Below, in pieces: positions 25,801-37,110 of a DNA stretch of 64,000 nt (position 1 is its first letter; the number at the start of each line of letters is the position of its first letter). The position numbers and the translations under genes are program-made. The notes beneath the pieces are model-generated. The model searched no databases, was not told where the DNA came from, and was given only the letters and a program-made list of their open reading frames with translations. The stretch is taken from contig NC_133529.1 in NCBI RefSeq assembly GCF_048544455.1, positions 51,149,901 through 51,213,900 of the forward strand. Reading direction: 5' to 3'. Origin of the DNA: Silene latifolia (Eukaryota; Streptophyta; Magnoliopsida; Caryophyllales; Caryophyllaceae).

Positions 25801-27097
25801 CAAATATATTATCACTTATATAATAAGACAAACTGATGACATTTTACTTGTTATTTGTCTTATTATGAAAGTAATGTGATATTTGACCCGTCTATAACTT
25901 TTGACAGATAGTGTCCGTCTAAAGTGAGAATTTATGTAGTCTAAATTGCCAACTTAATGCATTTGTTCTATAAACGGTATTAGCGAATATATTAAAGGCA
26001 TTTCTTTAAGGATCAATTGATAAACAACCTTTAATGTTGCACTTTCTAAAACTTAACAACTTATGAAAATTTTTTTAAAACTTAATTCCTTAATGTGCAC
26101 TTTTTTCACATTTTGGTACCTAAGTAGATTTAAACCAAAAAAATATGAAATACTGACGAAATTGAATCAACCATGACTTGTAGTTATGAATTGGGAAGGT
26201 AGATGGAAAAAAAATTAGTGGACAAATAAGGTGGACAAATAAGAAAATGAGAGATAAATTATGAAGAGCCTCACCATTGCGGATGCACTTAAGGCATATG
26301 CTTTGTGTTCCATAATCTCATATCACCACTTTTTATAGGTATATATTGAAGGAAGTTGTTAAAGCACACTATGGTTAAAATGTAATCTGTATTATTGTTG
26401 TTTTTACATAATATATGCTGAAAATGTGATGGTACATTTAACTAAATTTATTTCAATTGTTTTTTAGACATCGCTAAACAGTTATGTGGTGCCGTGGGCT
26501 CAACCACAGGCGCAACAGGTGATGGAGTCTCTTCCTCTGCTTCAGAACCAATATCAACCTATGCAACCTCAACCCCAAATCGGCTATTCCCAATGTGCTT
26601 CTGCTTACCCCCTTCCTCCATGGGAGCCGACTTATAGCCATGCCCAAAGTCCAAATCTTGGCTCAAACCCATATGCCTACTCCACTTATCTAGGAAACAT
26701 GAACAACCATGCATCCATGCCAATACATGGAACCTGGTCTTGTCAAAATATAAATGCTTTTCAATATCCACAATATGGAAATCATTCAATGTTTCAAAAT
26801 TCACCAACTTTTACTACTTTATCTCCAACACAAGCAAACGGATCATCGTTTCAGCATTCAAATTCCTTACAAAACATACTTCCTATGAACGACAATCCGT
26901 ATTCAGATGTAAAATCAAGCAACGCGGCTGCTTTGAATGGGTCTCCACTAGTAACTAACGGTTCTTCTTGCGTTCCTTCTGGACATAAGCCTTTTGTCCC
27001 TTCATATAGATTGTTTGAAGATCTCAACGTTCTAGGCAACTCAGAAGGTAAGATAAAAAATGGTCCATATTCAAGTGCATCAGAAAACCCGAACTAA
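16861..27097 (+). CDS. TOM1-LIKE (TOL) protein, VHS and GAT domains, ten exons
   Basis: Inferred exons: 16861-17009, 18602-18680, 18779-18877, 21268-21381, 23820-23980, 24114-24195, 24676-24761, 24881-25147, 25451-25691 and 26468-27097. All have GT/AG borders and phases that join without a stop, giving about 635 residues. VHS domain about 21-147 (GPDWTMN, DSWQEAFGGP); GAT domain about 186-289 (SRRLDEAM..., QKKLIQM, LAKHDAIASG). LIDLL at 396-400 resembles a clathrin box. A Gln/Pro/Asn-rich tail starts NSYVVPWAQP. TOL proteins bind ubiquitinated membrane cargo and start its sorting to the vacuole, an ESCRT-0-like role on endosomes. Some conserved VHS positions differ (for example Leu where family members have Trp after NSDH). 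The start was chosen as the first ATG before the VHS domain. Introns 1, 3 and 4 are enlarged by transposons. Confidence 0.88.
17010..18601. other. intron 1 of the TOM1-like gene
   Basis: The 1.6-kb intron is mostly filled by the foldback element at 17484-18137. The rest is AT-rich, with short low-complexity phrases (CGGGTC-like at 17150-17260 and 18230-18320). No alternative exon was seen. Confidence 0.7.
17484..18137. mobile_element. Mutator-like foldback element in TOL intron 1
   Basis: The 654-bp element is bounded by an exact 9-bp target duplication, TAAAATTAA (17475-17483 and 18138-18146). Its two halves are imperfect inverted copies of each other over about 330 bp, starting GGGTTTTTTGTCAAACA on the left and GAGTTTTTTTGTCAAACA read inward from the right. 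A 9-bp duplication with long terminal inverted repeats is characteristic of Mutator-like elements. There is no transposase, so it is non-autonomous. Confidence 0.8.
19857..20213. repeat. minisatellite of CTCGTATTCTTATCTTAATAG phrases
   Basis: Variants of GCTCGTATTCTT, ATCTTAATAG, ATGTGCTCGTATTTT and GCTCGTGATCCTTTTAA recur in a mosaic over about 350 bp, with a higher-order period near 100 bp. The units are irregular. It has no spacer/repeat regularity of a CRISPR and is not coding. Confidence 0.65.
20460..20928 (-). mobile_element. non-autonomous Helitron (copy 2) in TOL intron 3
   Basis: Read on the minus strand, the 469-bp element begins TCTCCCTACTACTAAGAG after an A. It ends with the hairpin GCCGCGCATTTGCGCGG, then ATCTACACTAG, then T. 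These are textbook Helitron ends. It belongs to the same family as the 16230-16629 copy (shared ATAAAAG and TGATTGG near the 5' end). Confidence 0.75.
21382..23819. other. intron 4 of the TOM1-like gene
   Basis: The 2.4-kb intron holds the GGCGCC-ended element at 21744-22652. The rest is AT-rich and noncoding. The acceptor used (CCACCAG before 23820) keeps the frame into RHGARFPQRS. Confidence 0.65.
21744..22652. mobile_element. Mutator-like element with GGCGCCACC termini in TOL intron 4
   Basis: A 9-bp repeat, TTTATTTAT, flanks the 909-bp segment (21735-21743 and 22653-22661). The ends are inverted copies built around GGCGCCACCSGGTGGTAC, starting GGA on both sides. The left end contains a 26-bp unit starting GGCGCCACCCGG at 21756, 21782 and (partly) 21808. 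The interior is AT-rich and has no transposase. Confidence 0.6.
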
Positions 27098-27232
27098 TGT
27101 ACGAGCCCATGGTTATCACGAGTATTGAAATTGTGGTCAAGGATACGCGAATATTTGTGTAGACATGCACCTGAGCTTGTAATTTTTTAGACATATAGGT
27201 TTGTATAAGTTATTTATTTAGTGTCACATTGG

Positions 27233-27238
27233 AATAAA
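27233..27238 (+). terminator. possible polyadenylation signal of the TOM1-like gene
   Basis: AATAAA lies 136 bases after the stop codon, in an AT-rich 3' region. This is a usual distance for a plant 3' UTR. Confidence 0.4.
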
Positions 27239-27513
27239 ATTGGATTCCAGACGATTCTAGATTGGAGCACTTTTGTCAATTTATTAATATAATGCCATAT
27301 GATATTCACATCACATACCAATATTGTGAATGTTTTGGTAAAAAATTTCCAGTTGTTGATTATAAAAAGTGGGTTAAAGCGGTCAAATAGTCATGACAAA
27401 TATAAGAAAAAAAAAAGAAAAGTAAAGAAAAAAATGCAACGACACAAGAAATTGGTGTCGCAGAAAACCCAAATTGTGAATAACTTAAGTAAATTATTGT
27501 TGAATATTATGAT

Positions 27514-27751
27514 GCTCGTTAGATTGTAACTGAAGTTATGTTGTGTGCTTTCGTCATGGTTCTGTCTACTTTTATAACCCTTAAAACCCTAGCTGCTCTC
27601 CTACGCTCGTCCAGATATTCCCTCTTTATTCTGCTCGTTAGATTGTAACTGAAGTTATGTTGTGTGCTTTCGCCATGGTTCTGTCTACTTTTATAACCCT
27701 TAAAACCCTAGCTGCTCTCCTACGCTCGTCCAGATATTCCCTCTTTATTCT
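27514..27751. repeat. 119-bp tandem duplication with telo-box
   Basis: Two copies (27514-27632 and 27633-27751) differ by about one base. Each contains AAACCCTA (27584-27591 and 27703-27710) in a pyrimidine-rich setting (GCTGCTCTCCTACGCTC). That setting is like the 5' UTR of plant ribosomal-protein or translation-factor genes. No coding sequence follows, so this may be a captured or stranded promoter piece. Confidence 0.75.
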
Positions 27752-27983
27752 GCTCAACGCCTCATAATCATATGGGACCGGTTATTTGACTTTGTCCGTA
27801 GTTGTTATCAACGTCAGCAGCAATCCCCCACATTTCTATTAACCCAATCACCAAATGTCATGTCGCCGCCTCTAGTAAATTAAAAAAATTACCCAAACAG
27901 TGAAGATAAACCAAACATGCCAAATTCTTCTCAAAATAAGATTGCTATTGAGATACGATATCTTTTATGTAAGATTATATAGA
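27752..27983. other. noncoding DNA before the copia cluster
   Basis: Nothing recognisable. The sequence ends at the outer border of the Y LTR, whose flanking target bases are at about 27979-27983. Confidence 0.4.
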
Positions 27984-28663
27984 TGTGAAAGCGGAATTTC
28001 AGGAAACAATTTCCTAACATCTTTCATAGGAACACATGTATAAGATAATATGAATCATAATAAAAGGCGAAAAGAATATTTACCTCTTTAAGCGTAAATT
28101 CCACAAATAACTTATATAGAAGAGAAGGATCAATAACTTTCCATCACCCCTGAGAGCCCTACTTGTTGCCCCTCTACTCGGTCCACAAGCACAACCCGAA
28201 AACCCACGACTAGAACGAAAGAGAAGGATAAATATCACTCTCTTACTTTTATGGGTGCTTGAGGCAGACGATGTATATGAAAAACAATATGTTTTCTCCC
28301 CTTTGGTTTCTTATGGAAAAAGCTTCATCATTCTTTTCTATCACCCTAGAACCCTTTATATATAGTATCACATACCATAATTGAATCTAGGTAGAATAAG
28401 GAAAGAACTCCTATTCTTTTTCCTAAAACCGATGCCTCATATCTGTTTCCTTATAGGACTAATATTTCCTGATTGTGCTTATATCTGTGACCTCATAGAA
28501 TTATATTATTTTAGTCATTAATGCAATCTTATTGTGATTAATTACCATGATTATTCTCTAGCAAGTAATTATGATTTACTAAAATAACATAATAATTATC
28601 TCTATAAAATATCCTATATTATATTTAGTAATTGCCGGAAATGTCTTAGGACATATTCCTTCA
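27984..28663 (-). repeat. 3' LTR of copia element Y
   Basis: Read on the minus strand, it starts TGAAGGAATATGTCC directly after a purine tract, GTGGGAGAT. It ends TTTCCGCTTTCACA-like with CA, giving a 680-bp LTR. A TATATATA-type promoter element lies near 28358. Confidence 0.65.
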
Positions 28664-29555
28664 ATCTCCCACTTGTCCGTAGACAATAAGGCAATCATCA
28701 AATTCCTGAAATCCCTTAATGTCAATTTTGATAACACAATTAACATCCAATGTTCATTATGACTTCCAACAAAATTATATTTCTTGATCCCGAGTTCAAG
28801 GATTAACTTCTTAATCCAATCCAGCATGGCAATGCATTTTTTCAGTCTTGTTCATCAAGAGGCCTAGACACCAATCTTATTGTATAGAAGGACTTATCCA
28901 ATCATTATCATCAAAACTCCCACTCAATTCTTAGTCACCATAACTACTGCCTTTATTGTCTCCTTTTATGGCGCGGCGTTTAACAGTGTCAATGCATAAC
29001 TAATCATATCATGGTTGGAATTATATACTCATGTCAAACGAATCCACTAAATATAGATTTTGATTATATGTTCGAACCTAGTTTGGTCAAGTCCCAATAT
29101 ATCTAATATATCCATGCGATTAAGTGAACATCCCCATGTTCCCATAGCCCATGGAATTGCGCTATCAAACAATCTCATACTAGTCTTTCGTTGTATCACT
29201 TATTTCCAATTTAGTGATACTGACTAGGGACAGAATTAAGCCGTGATCTCTGTTCACTGATAGTTTTCTATTTATCAAAACACTTTTGATAATCCTATTG
29301 AGAAATCACATGCTTTATGGACATTTTATTTAATACTAAACCAACAATTAAATAAGAAATCAATATTATATTATAGATGAACATTCCAAAACATCGACCA
29401 TGTTTTTAATATAATAACCGTATTTCCTCAAATACAATTTTAATGCTAAAATCCCATTGGCTTAATTACCATAGACCTAGTATAACTCTCATACTTAGGT
29501 TGTGGAGTAAGTTTAGTCAAACGCGTTTGCGACATTTGCATTGGTGTGAAGCTTA
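28664..29555 (-). pseudogene. pol: copia element Y, 3' internal part with pol C-terminus
   Basis: On the minus strand, near 29511-29555, the sequence reads ICKLHTNANVANAF. This matches the conserved end of copia RNase H (IC.. T..NVAD.FTK). The rest, down to the purine tract, is decayed 3' region. The element is cut here by X, and a further pol fragment of Y type lies after each X LTR (30855-31191 and 39278-39614). Confidence 0.65.
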
Positions 29556-29560
29556 CAAAT

Positions 29561-30849
29561 TGTTGGGAAATGTGTCCTCGACAATAGTGCGATCACATGA
29601 TTTTATATCATAATTAAATCTCATACTAAGAATACGTGAGGGATGATTCTTTATATAGTCGACTGACCGTCATTAATCGGTAATGATTGGCTAACTAGAG
29701 TTTGACATTGTTGTCGTGTGACGGTGGTGGTCAGTTGATCCCTTTAGGTCACACCTATAGGATGAGGCCCAAATAGATATTTAATTAATTGTATGCGATA
29801 CAGATTAATTAATTCCTTAATTATATGGGAGTGCAATTTTACGTCTTATTGTAATGTGATTAAATAAGATTTAATTTAGTAATTAAGTGTTAAATTACTA
29901 AATTAGTTGAGGTTTTAATATAAGTTTTGAGGTAGAGATAATTAGTTATTTAAGGTTACAAGAAGTTGTAATTTTAACTAACTAGTATTTATGGGACCCA
30001 TTATATGTTGATATAATGGTAGTATACTACTCAAAAAGTGGAGTGTATATTATATTATTAATTGTAATATTTAAGTGTTAAATAGTTACATTAATAATTA
30101 ATTATGTAAGATTGTTAAACATATGACTTATAAGCATTTGTGGGACAAATGACAAAAGGCAAAAATGGACCAAAATGGGTCCAAATTTCCGGTCATATGG
30201 AAGAGCAAAAGATGCTCTTTTGTTTTTGTTGGTTTTGATTAAAGGGTGATAGTGACACTACATACAAACTTTAATCATACCTACATCTTACACTTCTCTA
30301 CCTAGACTTTACAAAGGAGTAAAAAAAACAAAAGCAAAAGATTCCTACCTATGCATGAGGCCACCGGTTTTGGCTCATTAAAATGAGCATTTTGTTGCTC
30401 ATTTTTCTTGTTGTAGTTTTGCTTGTTTTTCTCTCTAGTTTTTCCCTCAGATGCAATTGCTAAAAACTCTCACAAATACTAATACACATCAATCTATTAC
30501 TAGAGGTAGTAATACTAGAAGTATTAGTAATATTAAGGGAACATTTCTACTATATATCTAGTTAATATTAGTAGAAATTTTTGGGATTAATCTTGGGTGC
30601 AATTTATTGGAGTGGCTTCTATACTTGGAGTCTTAGGAGGATCATCCATCACATTAAGCTCAAGAACAAGTGAAGGAAGGTGACCTTACTTGTGCCCTAT
30701 ATTTCGAACCAACCATCAATGTAAGGGACATTGTTTTTCTTATAAATCTTTCATTTTGTTATGCATGCACTAGATCTAAAGAACATATAATTAACAAGTT
30801 AATTAGTTCACTATTATAAGAGTCTAATAATAGGTATATGAACATAACA
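29561..30849 (+). repeat. X 5' LTR
   Basis: This is 1289 bp. It differs from the 3' LTR by about 1% and by 12 bp (AATATAAGTTTT) that the other lacks. On its right side it is followed by CAAAT (30850-30854) like a solo LTR, instead of by a primer-binding site. Confidence 0.85.
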
Positions 30850-31958
30850 CAAATAACCACATTTGTGCATTTATCGCTGCTATATACTCGGCTTCAGACA
30901 TAGAAACTGCGAGGGTGCTTTGCATAGAACTCTTCCAGTACACCACTCTTCCATTGAGACAAAGAGTGAAACCAGACTAACTGCGGAAGTCATCTTAAGC
31001 CACTACGGAAGCTCGTATCTGTGTAACTAGTAACAACGAACTCATCATCTACTCCACCGTATTCCACAAACTTGTCCTTAGTTCTTCCCAAGTACTTAAG
31101 GATGTTCTTCACTCCAACCCAATGCACTAGTCCTGCGTTTGACAGGTATTTGCAGCATATGCTCAAAGCATTTGCAACATCCAGTTGAGTATGTTAGAAT
31201 TATTAATCTCATTAATTTACATATTCATATATAAATTAATTTATTTAGTTATAAAATAAATTGTTGATCTTATGCATGCAAACATAAATAAGGTAAGAGA
31301 AGAAATCATCAATCTTACTATCAAAAATTCGGTTAAATGGGCACAAATGAAGGTCTCCTACCTTCATTTGTTCTTGAGCTAGAAAATACATTAGGATGAT
31401 CATCCATGACTTCAAAATAGAAGCCGTCCAATAAGTAGCACCCAAGACTATCCCAAAATCCCACAAAATAATATGTACTAGATATTTGTAATGTGGTTTA
31501 CCTTAAAATCGATTACTAATACTCATATACTACTACTAGTATTATTAGTGATTGATTTGTACAAATTAGATTCATAAAAATAATTTTTATGAAGAACAAG
31601 AGAGAGAGTGTTGTGTTTTTCCATAAAAACATGAGAGAATGAAAAATTGAGAAAAATCTCTCAATTATGTCTCACAAAACCAGTGGGTAGGGGGGCTTTT
31701 AGGACCTTCTCCTTTTTCCTTTTTGTCTTCACAAGACTAATAAGTGTAAGCCTTTGTCATAGTCAAGTCACTATCAAATGTTATAGACAAATGAATAAGG
31801 CAAATGAATAAGATAAAACTTCTAAAATTGCCCACCAATTTTCGGTTATCATGTGTAATATGGAGTCCATTTTATTTTTGTCAATTGTACAATTGTATGT
31901 CATGTGACATGTGACATGTCTTATGTCATGTTTTAATTTAAAATGCATATTTAACAAA
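30850..31958. repeat. duplicated 3' flank of X (copy 1)
   Basis: About 1.1 kb matches 39273-40379 at roughly 99%. It contains CAAAT and a minus-strand copia RNase H fragment (to 31191). It then has the terminal 767 bp (31192-31958) of a W-type LTR in minus orientation. Identity stops at TTAACAAA, after which the X interior begins. The RNase H fragment shows LDVANALSICCKYLSNAG and NILKYLGRTKDKFV. Confidence 0.8.
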
Positions 31959-34001
31959 AGGTTAACATATAAAACTAAAAATTTGTGATTTATAAGTATA
32001 AGCCACGAAATCACCATGCATGTTATATATTCTGGTCCTAAAATATTTTTAGGTCATTTTTATGATTTATGGAAATTTATTACTCATTTTAATGATTTTC
32101 GGTCATTTTATTACATTTTTATGACTAAAATGGGAATTAAAATGATAAAAATAGTTAAACTAAGTTTCTAACCTTGGAAATTTTATATGACCTCACATGC
32201 ATATTTTACAAGTTGTGTGTAAATAATTTATGATTTTTATGAGATAAAAATGGATTAATAGAGGTAAAATGGTTAAAAATAGTTAAATTTCGAATTAAGT
32301 CATGATTTTTTAATATGATGTCACATGCATAATTTACAGAGAGTATGTAAATTTCGAGATTAAAATATCTCCTTTAGCATAATTTATGGATTTTTAGAGT
32401 AAAAATGGCATAAATAGTGACTATTTTAGCAAAATTAGCTAAAACGTATTGCATGGCTTGAGAAAATTATTTTAAGTTGCATATATATCCCACTAATCAT
32501 ATCTGAAGTTTTAAAAATTATTGGAGTAATTTTTGGATACTTTAAATATTTTATGAGATAAAACCAATAAAATGCAACTATATTTTCTCAAAATTAATTC
32601 GAAAATTTTAACCATGATTTTTGACATTTTGAGTGTCATGGAATTATTCCAGAATGTTCAAACATTTAAAATTCAAATTTTGAAATTTTTATAAATTAAT
32701 TTGGATTTATTTCATAAATATTATGATTTTAAGGTAAAAAATGAGCATAAAATTAAATCAAGATGAATTATTGTCAAAAAATTTAGTGATGACTAATTTT
32801 TGAGTCCTAAAAAGTGTTAGGATAATTAACTTAAGCTTAAATGTGATTTAAGTGTTAATTAGTGATTTTAAAAGGTTATTATCACGCATTTCCATAAAAC
32901 CGGGTTATATGTACAACATAAGTTAAATAGGGCGATTTGGCACATTAATTGGCATGATAGGTACATATTATAATGCTGCATATTTCAATTGTTGAATGTC
33001 TTTTATTTATATAATTTTGAATTATGTAATTTTATCTTAGTATGGCCTTAGTTTTAATCGATATTACCCGTAATGAAAGGGAATATTGATTCGGTTGTAA
33101 TTTAATGTGATCTCGTATCACTTTTATTTATTTTTTTATTAGTTTTTCCATTTTACAAATGTATAATAGGAATAGCTTTGTATTTTTATTATTATTTGTA
33201 ATTATGGAGCATCTTCAAAGACGGTGCCATTCGGAAAGGTGATCCGACGAAGGCGGTGTCTTGGGAGGCGTGCCACTTGAAGACTCAAGGGACCAAAGGA
33301 GTTGGTTTCCGAATATGTAATAGATTATTTGATTTTCTATTTTAGGAAGGCCATATTAGGAATTTTATTTATTGCTTTGCATTTCTTTTAATATGTTGCA
33401 TGCATTGCCAAATCGCCATAACAACACATGCATATCATATCGAGTCATCGACCGTGTCAATTATAATTATTGTAGTTCACCGCTTTAGTTCACTTAAAAC
33501 GTGATAGATAATAAATTGACAAGACCTCTCACATATAATAATTGAGAATTAGCCTTGCCAAATAGTAGAAACCATGAATCCCAATTTCATAAGGGAGTTG
33601 AGCCGGCTTTACCGTAATACAAACCTTGTTACGTTGGCGAAGTGGGGTAGTAAAATGTTATTACATCGAAATTTGGATTGAGCTCAACGGAAGTATTCGT
33701 GACCGTAGTCGCATGTGTTCCGGGCTAAAGATGAAAATTAGAGTAATTTTAATCGACCGAGAGTTCTAAAAGTAGAATCGATTAAAGAGTTAATCCACCG
33801 AGTTATATTAATAAGGGATGAATCGGCTCACCGTGCCCGAGTTGATATGAATTTGGATCTCGGAATCATTTATGTAGTTGGGTGGAGGTCACTATATAAA
33901 TGCAATACTTGTAGTTAAATTTACGAGTATTATTAAAATGATAGATGATAATTAATTCCTTCATTTCCTATTTTGTAGTCAAATTTGTTTTATCAACCGC
34001 A
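31959..34001 (+). other. X leader region
   Basis: About 2 kb of AT-rich sequence lies before gag. No initiator-tRNA primer site is visible next to the LTR, consistent with loss of the true 5' junction. A less AT-rich block at 33210-33320 and 33600-33900 looks like retrotransposon leader. No reading frame was seen. Confidence 0.5.
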
Positions 34002-34915
34002 ATGGCAACTCCTATCACGTCCGCATCTACTAGTTCCACCACGCTTACCAACGTGTCATGGCTCCGATCCTTCATGGATCGATGTAAGTTAGAAAAGAAT
34101 GGGTCTAATTTCGCCGATTGGGACGCGCAACTTCGCTTGGCCGCGCAAGGTGACGACAAGCTTCGTTACCTTACAGAGGCATCTCCCTCCGAACCTAATG
34201 CTAGGTCCACCCCCGCCGCTAGGCAAACCTATGAGGTTTACCAAAAGGAGTCGGCCGCGATCAAAAATGTGTTCATCTTTGCTATGGAGGCCGAACTCCA
34301 ACGAAGTGCTATAAAGATTAGCACCGCTCATGAGATCTACATGAAGCTTGTGAACATGTTTTCACGAGCTCCTAGGGTCATACAATATGAGTAGTCTTCC
34401 GCATTCTTTGATCTTAACATCAAAGAGGGCCAAAAGGTGAGTCCTCATGTGCTCAAGTTGATGGATCATGTTGAGACCTTGAAAATGCATAAGGTGGAAA
34501 TTCCCAATGAACTCGTAATTGATCGAATTCTTCATTCCCTCAACAAAATCAAAGCATATGTTCAATTCCGGGTGAATTTTAATATGCAAGATAAGAAAGT
34601 TTCCCTTGATGAGTTGCACAAAATGCTTGTGCAAGCCGAAAGGGACATGGGGCTAAGTGTTAGCACCACAAAAGATGTGCTCAATGTCAATCATAAGAGC
34701 AAGGGAACCTTCAAGAAAGGCGGGAAGAAGGGGAAGAAGCGAACTCCCAACAGGAATATAGCTAAAGCTTGTGAAGGTAGTACCTCCAAGCCCAAGTATA
34801 GTGCCCCTCCGGGGACAAGTGCCACTATTGTTGTGGTGTTGGGCATTGGAAGAGAAACTGTTCCAAATACCTTGGCGACATCAAAGCTGGAAAGGTTATT
34901 CCAGTAGGTATATAA
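34002..34915 (+). pseudogene. gag: X gag, broken
   Basis: The start ATG at 34002 gives MATPITSASTSSTTL..., then a copia gag domain (LEKNGSNFADWDAQLRLAA). An in-frame TAG lies at 34392-34394, after which the same frame continues. A frameshift near 34800 moves the zinc knuckle CHYCCGVGHWKRNC (34820-34861) to another frame that ends at 34915. Gag would package the element RNA. This copy cannot make it whole. Confidence 0.8.
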
Positions 34916-36352
34916 CTATCCCTATCTTTTATGTTCCAATCTCAACTTTGGTATGTTGATACAAGTTGTGATAATTACCCTTTTTATTGTAAATAGGGCC
35001 TCCTACCAAGGACAAAGGCAAAGAGAAGCAAGCCTAGAGGATCATGTGGGAAGCTAGAGTAGCCGACCGTGGTGATGGGTCAATGGAAGCTTGGCTTTTA
35101 TTTGCTTTGTCTTTAATTTTATGATGTATTTGAAGTTTTTAGAACTATTTTGATTTCCTTGTGTGACTTGGAAATTGGCTTGTATCCTTTAAACACGGGT
35201 TGTATTTTGGATATTGGTGACTTGGTTTGCAACCCAAGTCACTTGTTTTATTATGATTATTTGTTCTAAAATCATCATCATTAATTACTTGCGTAGAGAA
35301 ACATTAGATAAACAACTCAAATTGATTCAATAGATGATTATGATGATGGGATCATTATATGTCCATAAGCTATGAATTTGATTCTCCTTATGTCGTTATT
35401 ACTAAAAGTAACAACTTACTTATGTAAGATCAATTATAAAGTTGTAATAAGTTTTTGAACTCATCAAGTAGGGAATTTACGATACCATATGGACATATTA
35501 TTCTAAACGAATGGTCAACCAGGAGATACCTAGAATAGAGAGTCTATTAAACAAATGACATGGATAAGACTCGTATATTATCAAGCTGCCATGTTAGGAT
35601 GCTTTTTGAGAGCTAATACATAGTCTAGATAAACTCCTAATACTCCGTTAAATATATATGTTTGTAACTCACAAAGCTATCTCTCAAGAAGTTAGATGTA
35701 TTTCTGAGAGATAGAGTGGGAGTAGATTGAATCGTCATAAACATCTCTTATAGTTGAAATATTACTTTGTGAAAGTAATGGAATTATAGAGTGGGAGTGT
35801 AGTTGAACTATAGTCTATGAAGATAGAATGGGAGCATAGTTCAGTGGGAGTTTATCGCACATGTCTTATTGTTTAAAAATATTACTTTGTGAAAGTGATA
35901 GTATCATGAACTTGTTACATACGAGCCATCGCATTACAATCCAAAAATGGTTACTCATAAGTAGATTTACTTTAAGGCGAGGGTCTACTCAAAAGTAAAA
36001 AGAGCTTTAGAGTACATAAATGCATAAGATTTACATGAAGATGTTGATCAAGATAAATTGTGTTAGGAATTGCCGCATTTCATTTTAATGAAAAATGGCA
36101 AATAAAATTCGCTTTTCTAAAATGGGAATTTAGAGAAGGAAGTGTTTGAAACACAAAATCTTAGATGAAGATCTAAGAATCCTAACATATTATGCGTAGC
36201 TTTCTTAAGTGATCTTAGAATGATCTTAAGCAAGCATTAAAGGATTATACTTTTCGTTCATGTGATAATAGTGAATTGTTTCATTCACATGATTGAAGAA
36301 TCATGATATACATGAAGTTAAGTGGGAGCTAGAATTGTTTCTCCATGTCTTA
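34916..36352 (+). other. X interior between gag and RT remnant
   Basis: No recognisable protease, integrase or N-terminal RT was seen in any frame. At 1.4 kb it is shorter than the usual coding distance, so internal deletion is likely. Repeated phrases TATTACTTTGTGAAAGTAATGG-like and AGTGGGAG occur at 35700-35900. Confidence 0.4.
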
Positions 36353-37110
36353 TATGTTGATCACATATTACTTATTGAGAATAATGTGCCAATGTTCTCT
36401 TCTGGCAAGAGTGATTAGGAGACTTGGAAAGGGATGCAAAGTATTCTAGATTTTGAATCTATGTAAGAGAATATTGGCATAGAGTTGAGAGTCTTATGAC
36501 GATAAGATCTTTCATATCTGTTGAAAATCAACAAGGTTAAATAGGATATTCATGTTGATAGAAGTGGAAATACTATGATGGAGTCATAGTTATTCATTAA
36601 ACCTATTAAGTTGTTGATCACATGAAATCGATTGCTAATGTTTCCTCCACTAGTACGATCATGTATGCCAACAGACGCACGTGCTGTGATGAACCATATG
36701 CTAGCAGCATGATAAGTCAACAATAAGTTAATTCATGAGATGGTCTTGTGAAAGTCTTAAAGAACAATTGAAGACTTGTTCATATGTTTTGTGGACAAAC
36801 TAAGTTAAGTGCTTAAGGGTTGCACAAACTTTAGTCTCCAAAAGGGATTTTTCGAAATCCTAGGCTACTTTATTGACTAAGGAGTTAGAAACTAAGAAAA
36901 GTGTTTTAGTTTCGTGCATTGCAAATACTAAAAAAGGAATCTAAGAAAATAGTGATAAAATGATCAACGTAGGGATTAAGGGTGAATCCCTCTACAAATG
37001 ACTTTATCACAAGTTATGCGATAACAGTGGGAGCATCTTTCAAGTTAAAGAGCCCACGTCTAGTAAGTAGTCTAGATATATACTTAGATAAATTCATGTC
37101 ATTAGAGATG
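36353..37110 (+). pseudogene. pol: X pol remnant (RT to RNase H end)
   Basis: YVDHILLIENNVPMF at 36353 matches the copia RT active-site block YVDDILLIGN with the second Asp changed to His. Near 37030-37110 the sequence reads VKEPTSSK.SRYILR.IHVIRD, matching the RNase H end. Many stops and deletions lie between. Confidence 0.7.

Noticed and set aside
26559..27039. Minus-strand frames over the last TOL exon
   Set aside because: They are shadows of the Gln/Asn/Pro-rich coding exon on the plus strand.
29561..31958. A single 2.4-kb LTR with TGTT...AACA ends
   Set aside because: The block divides into a 1.29-kb LTR with its own TG...CA ends and CAAAT, a pol fragment, and part of a W LTR that is complete at the other copy.
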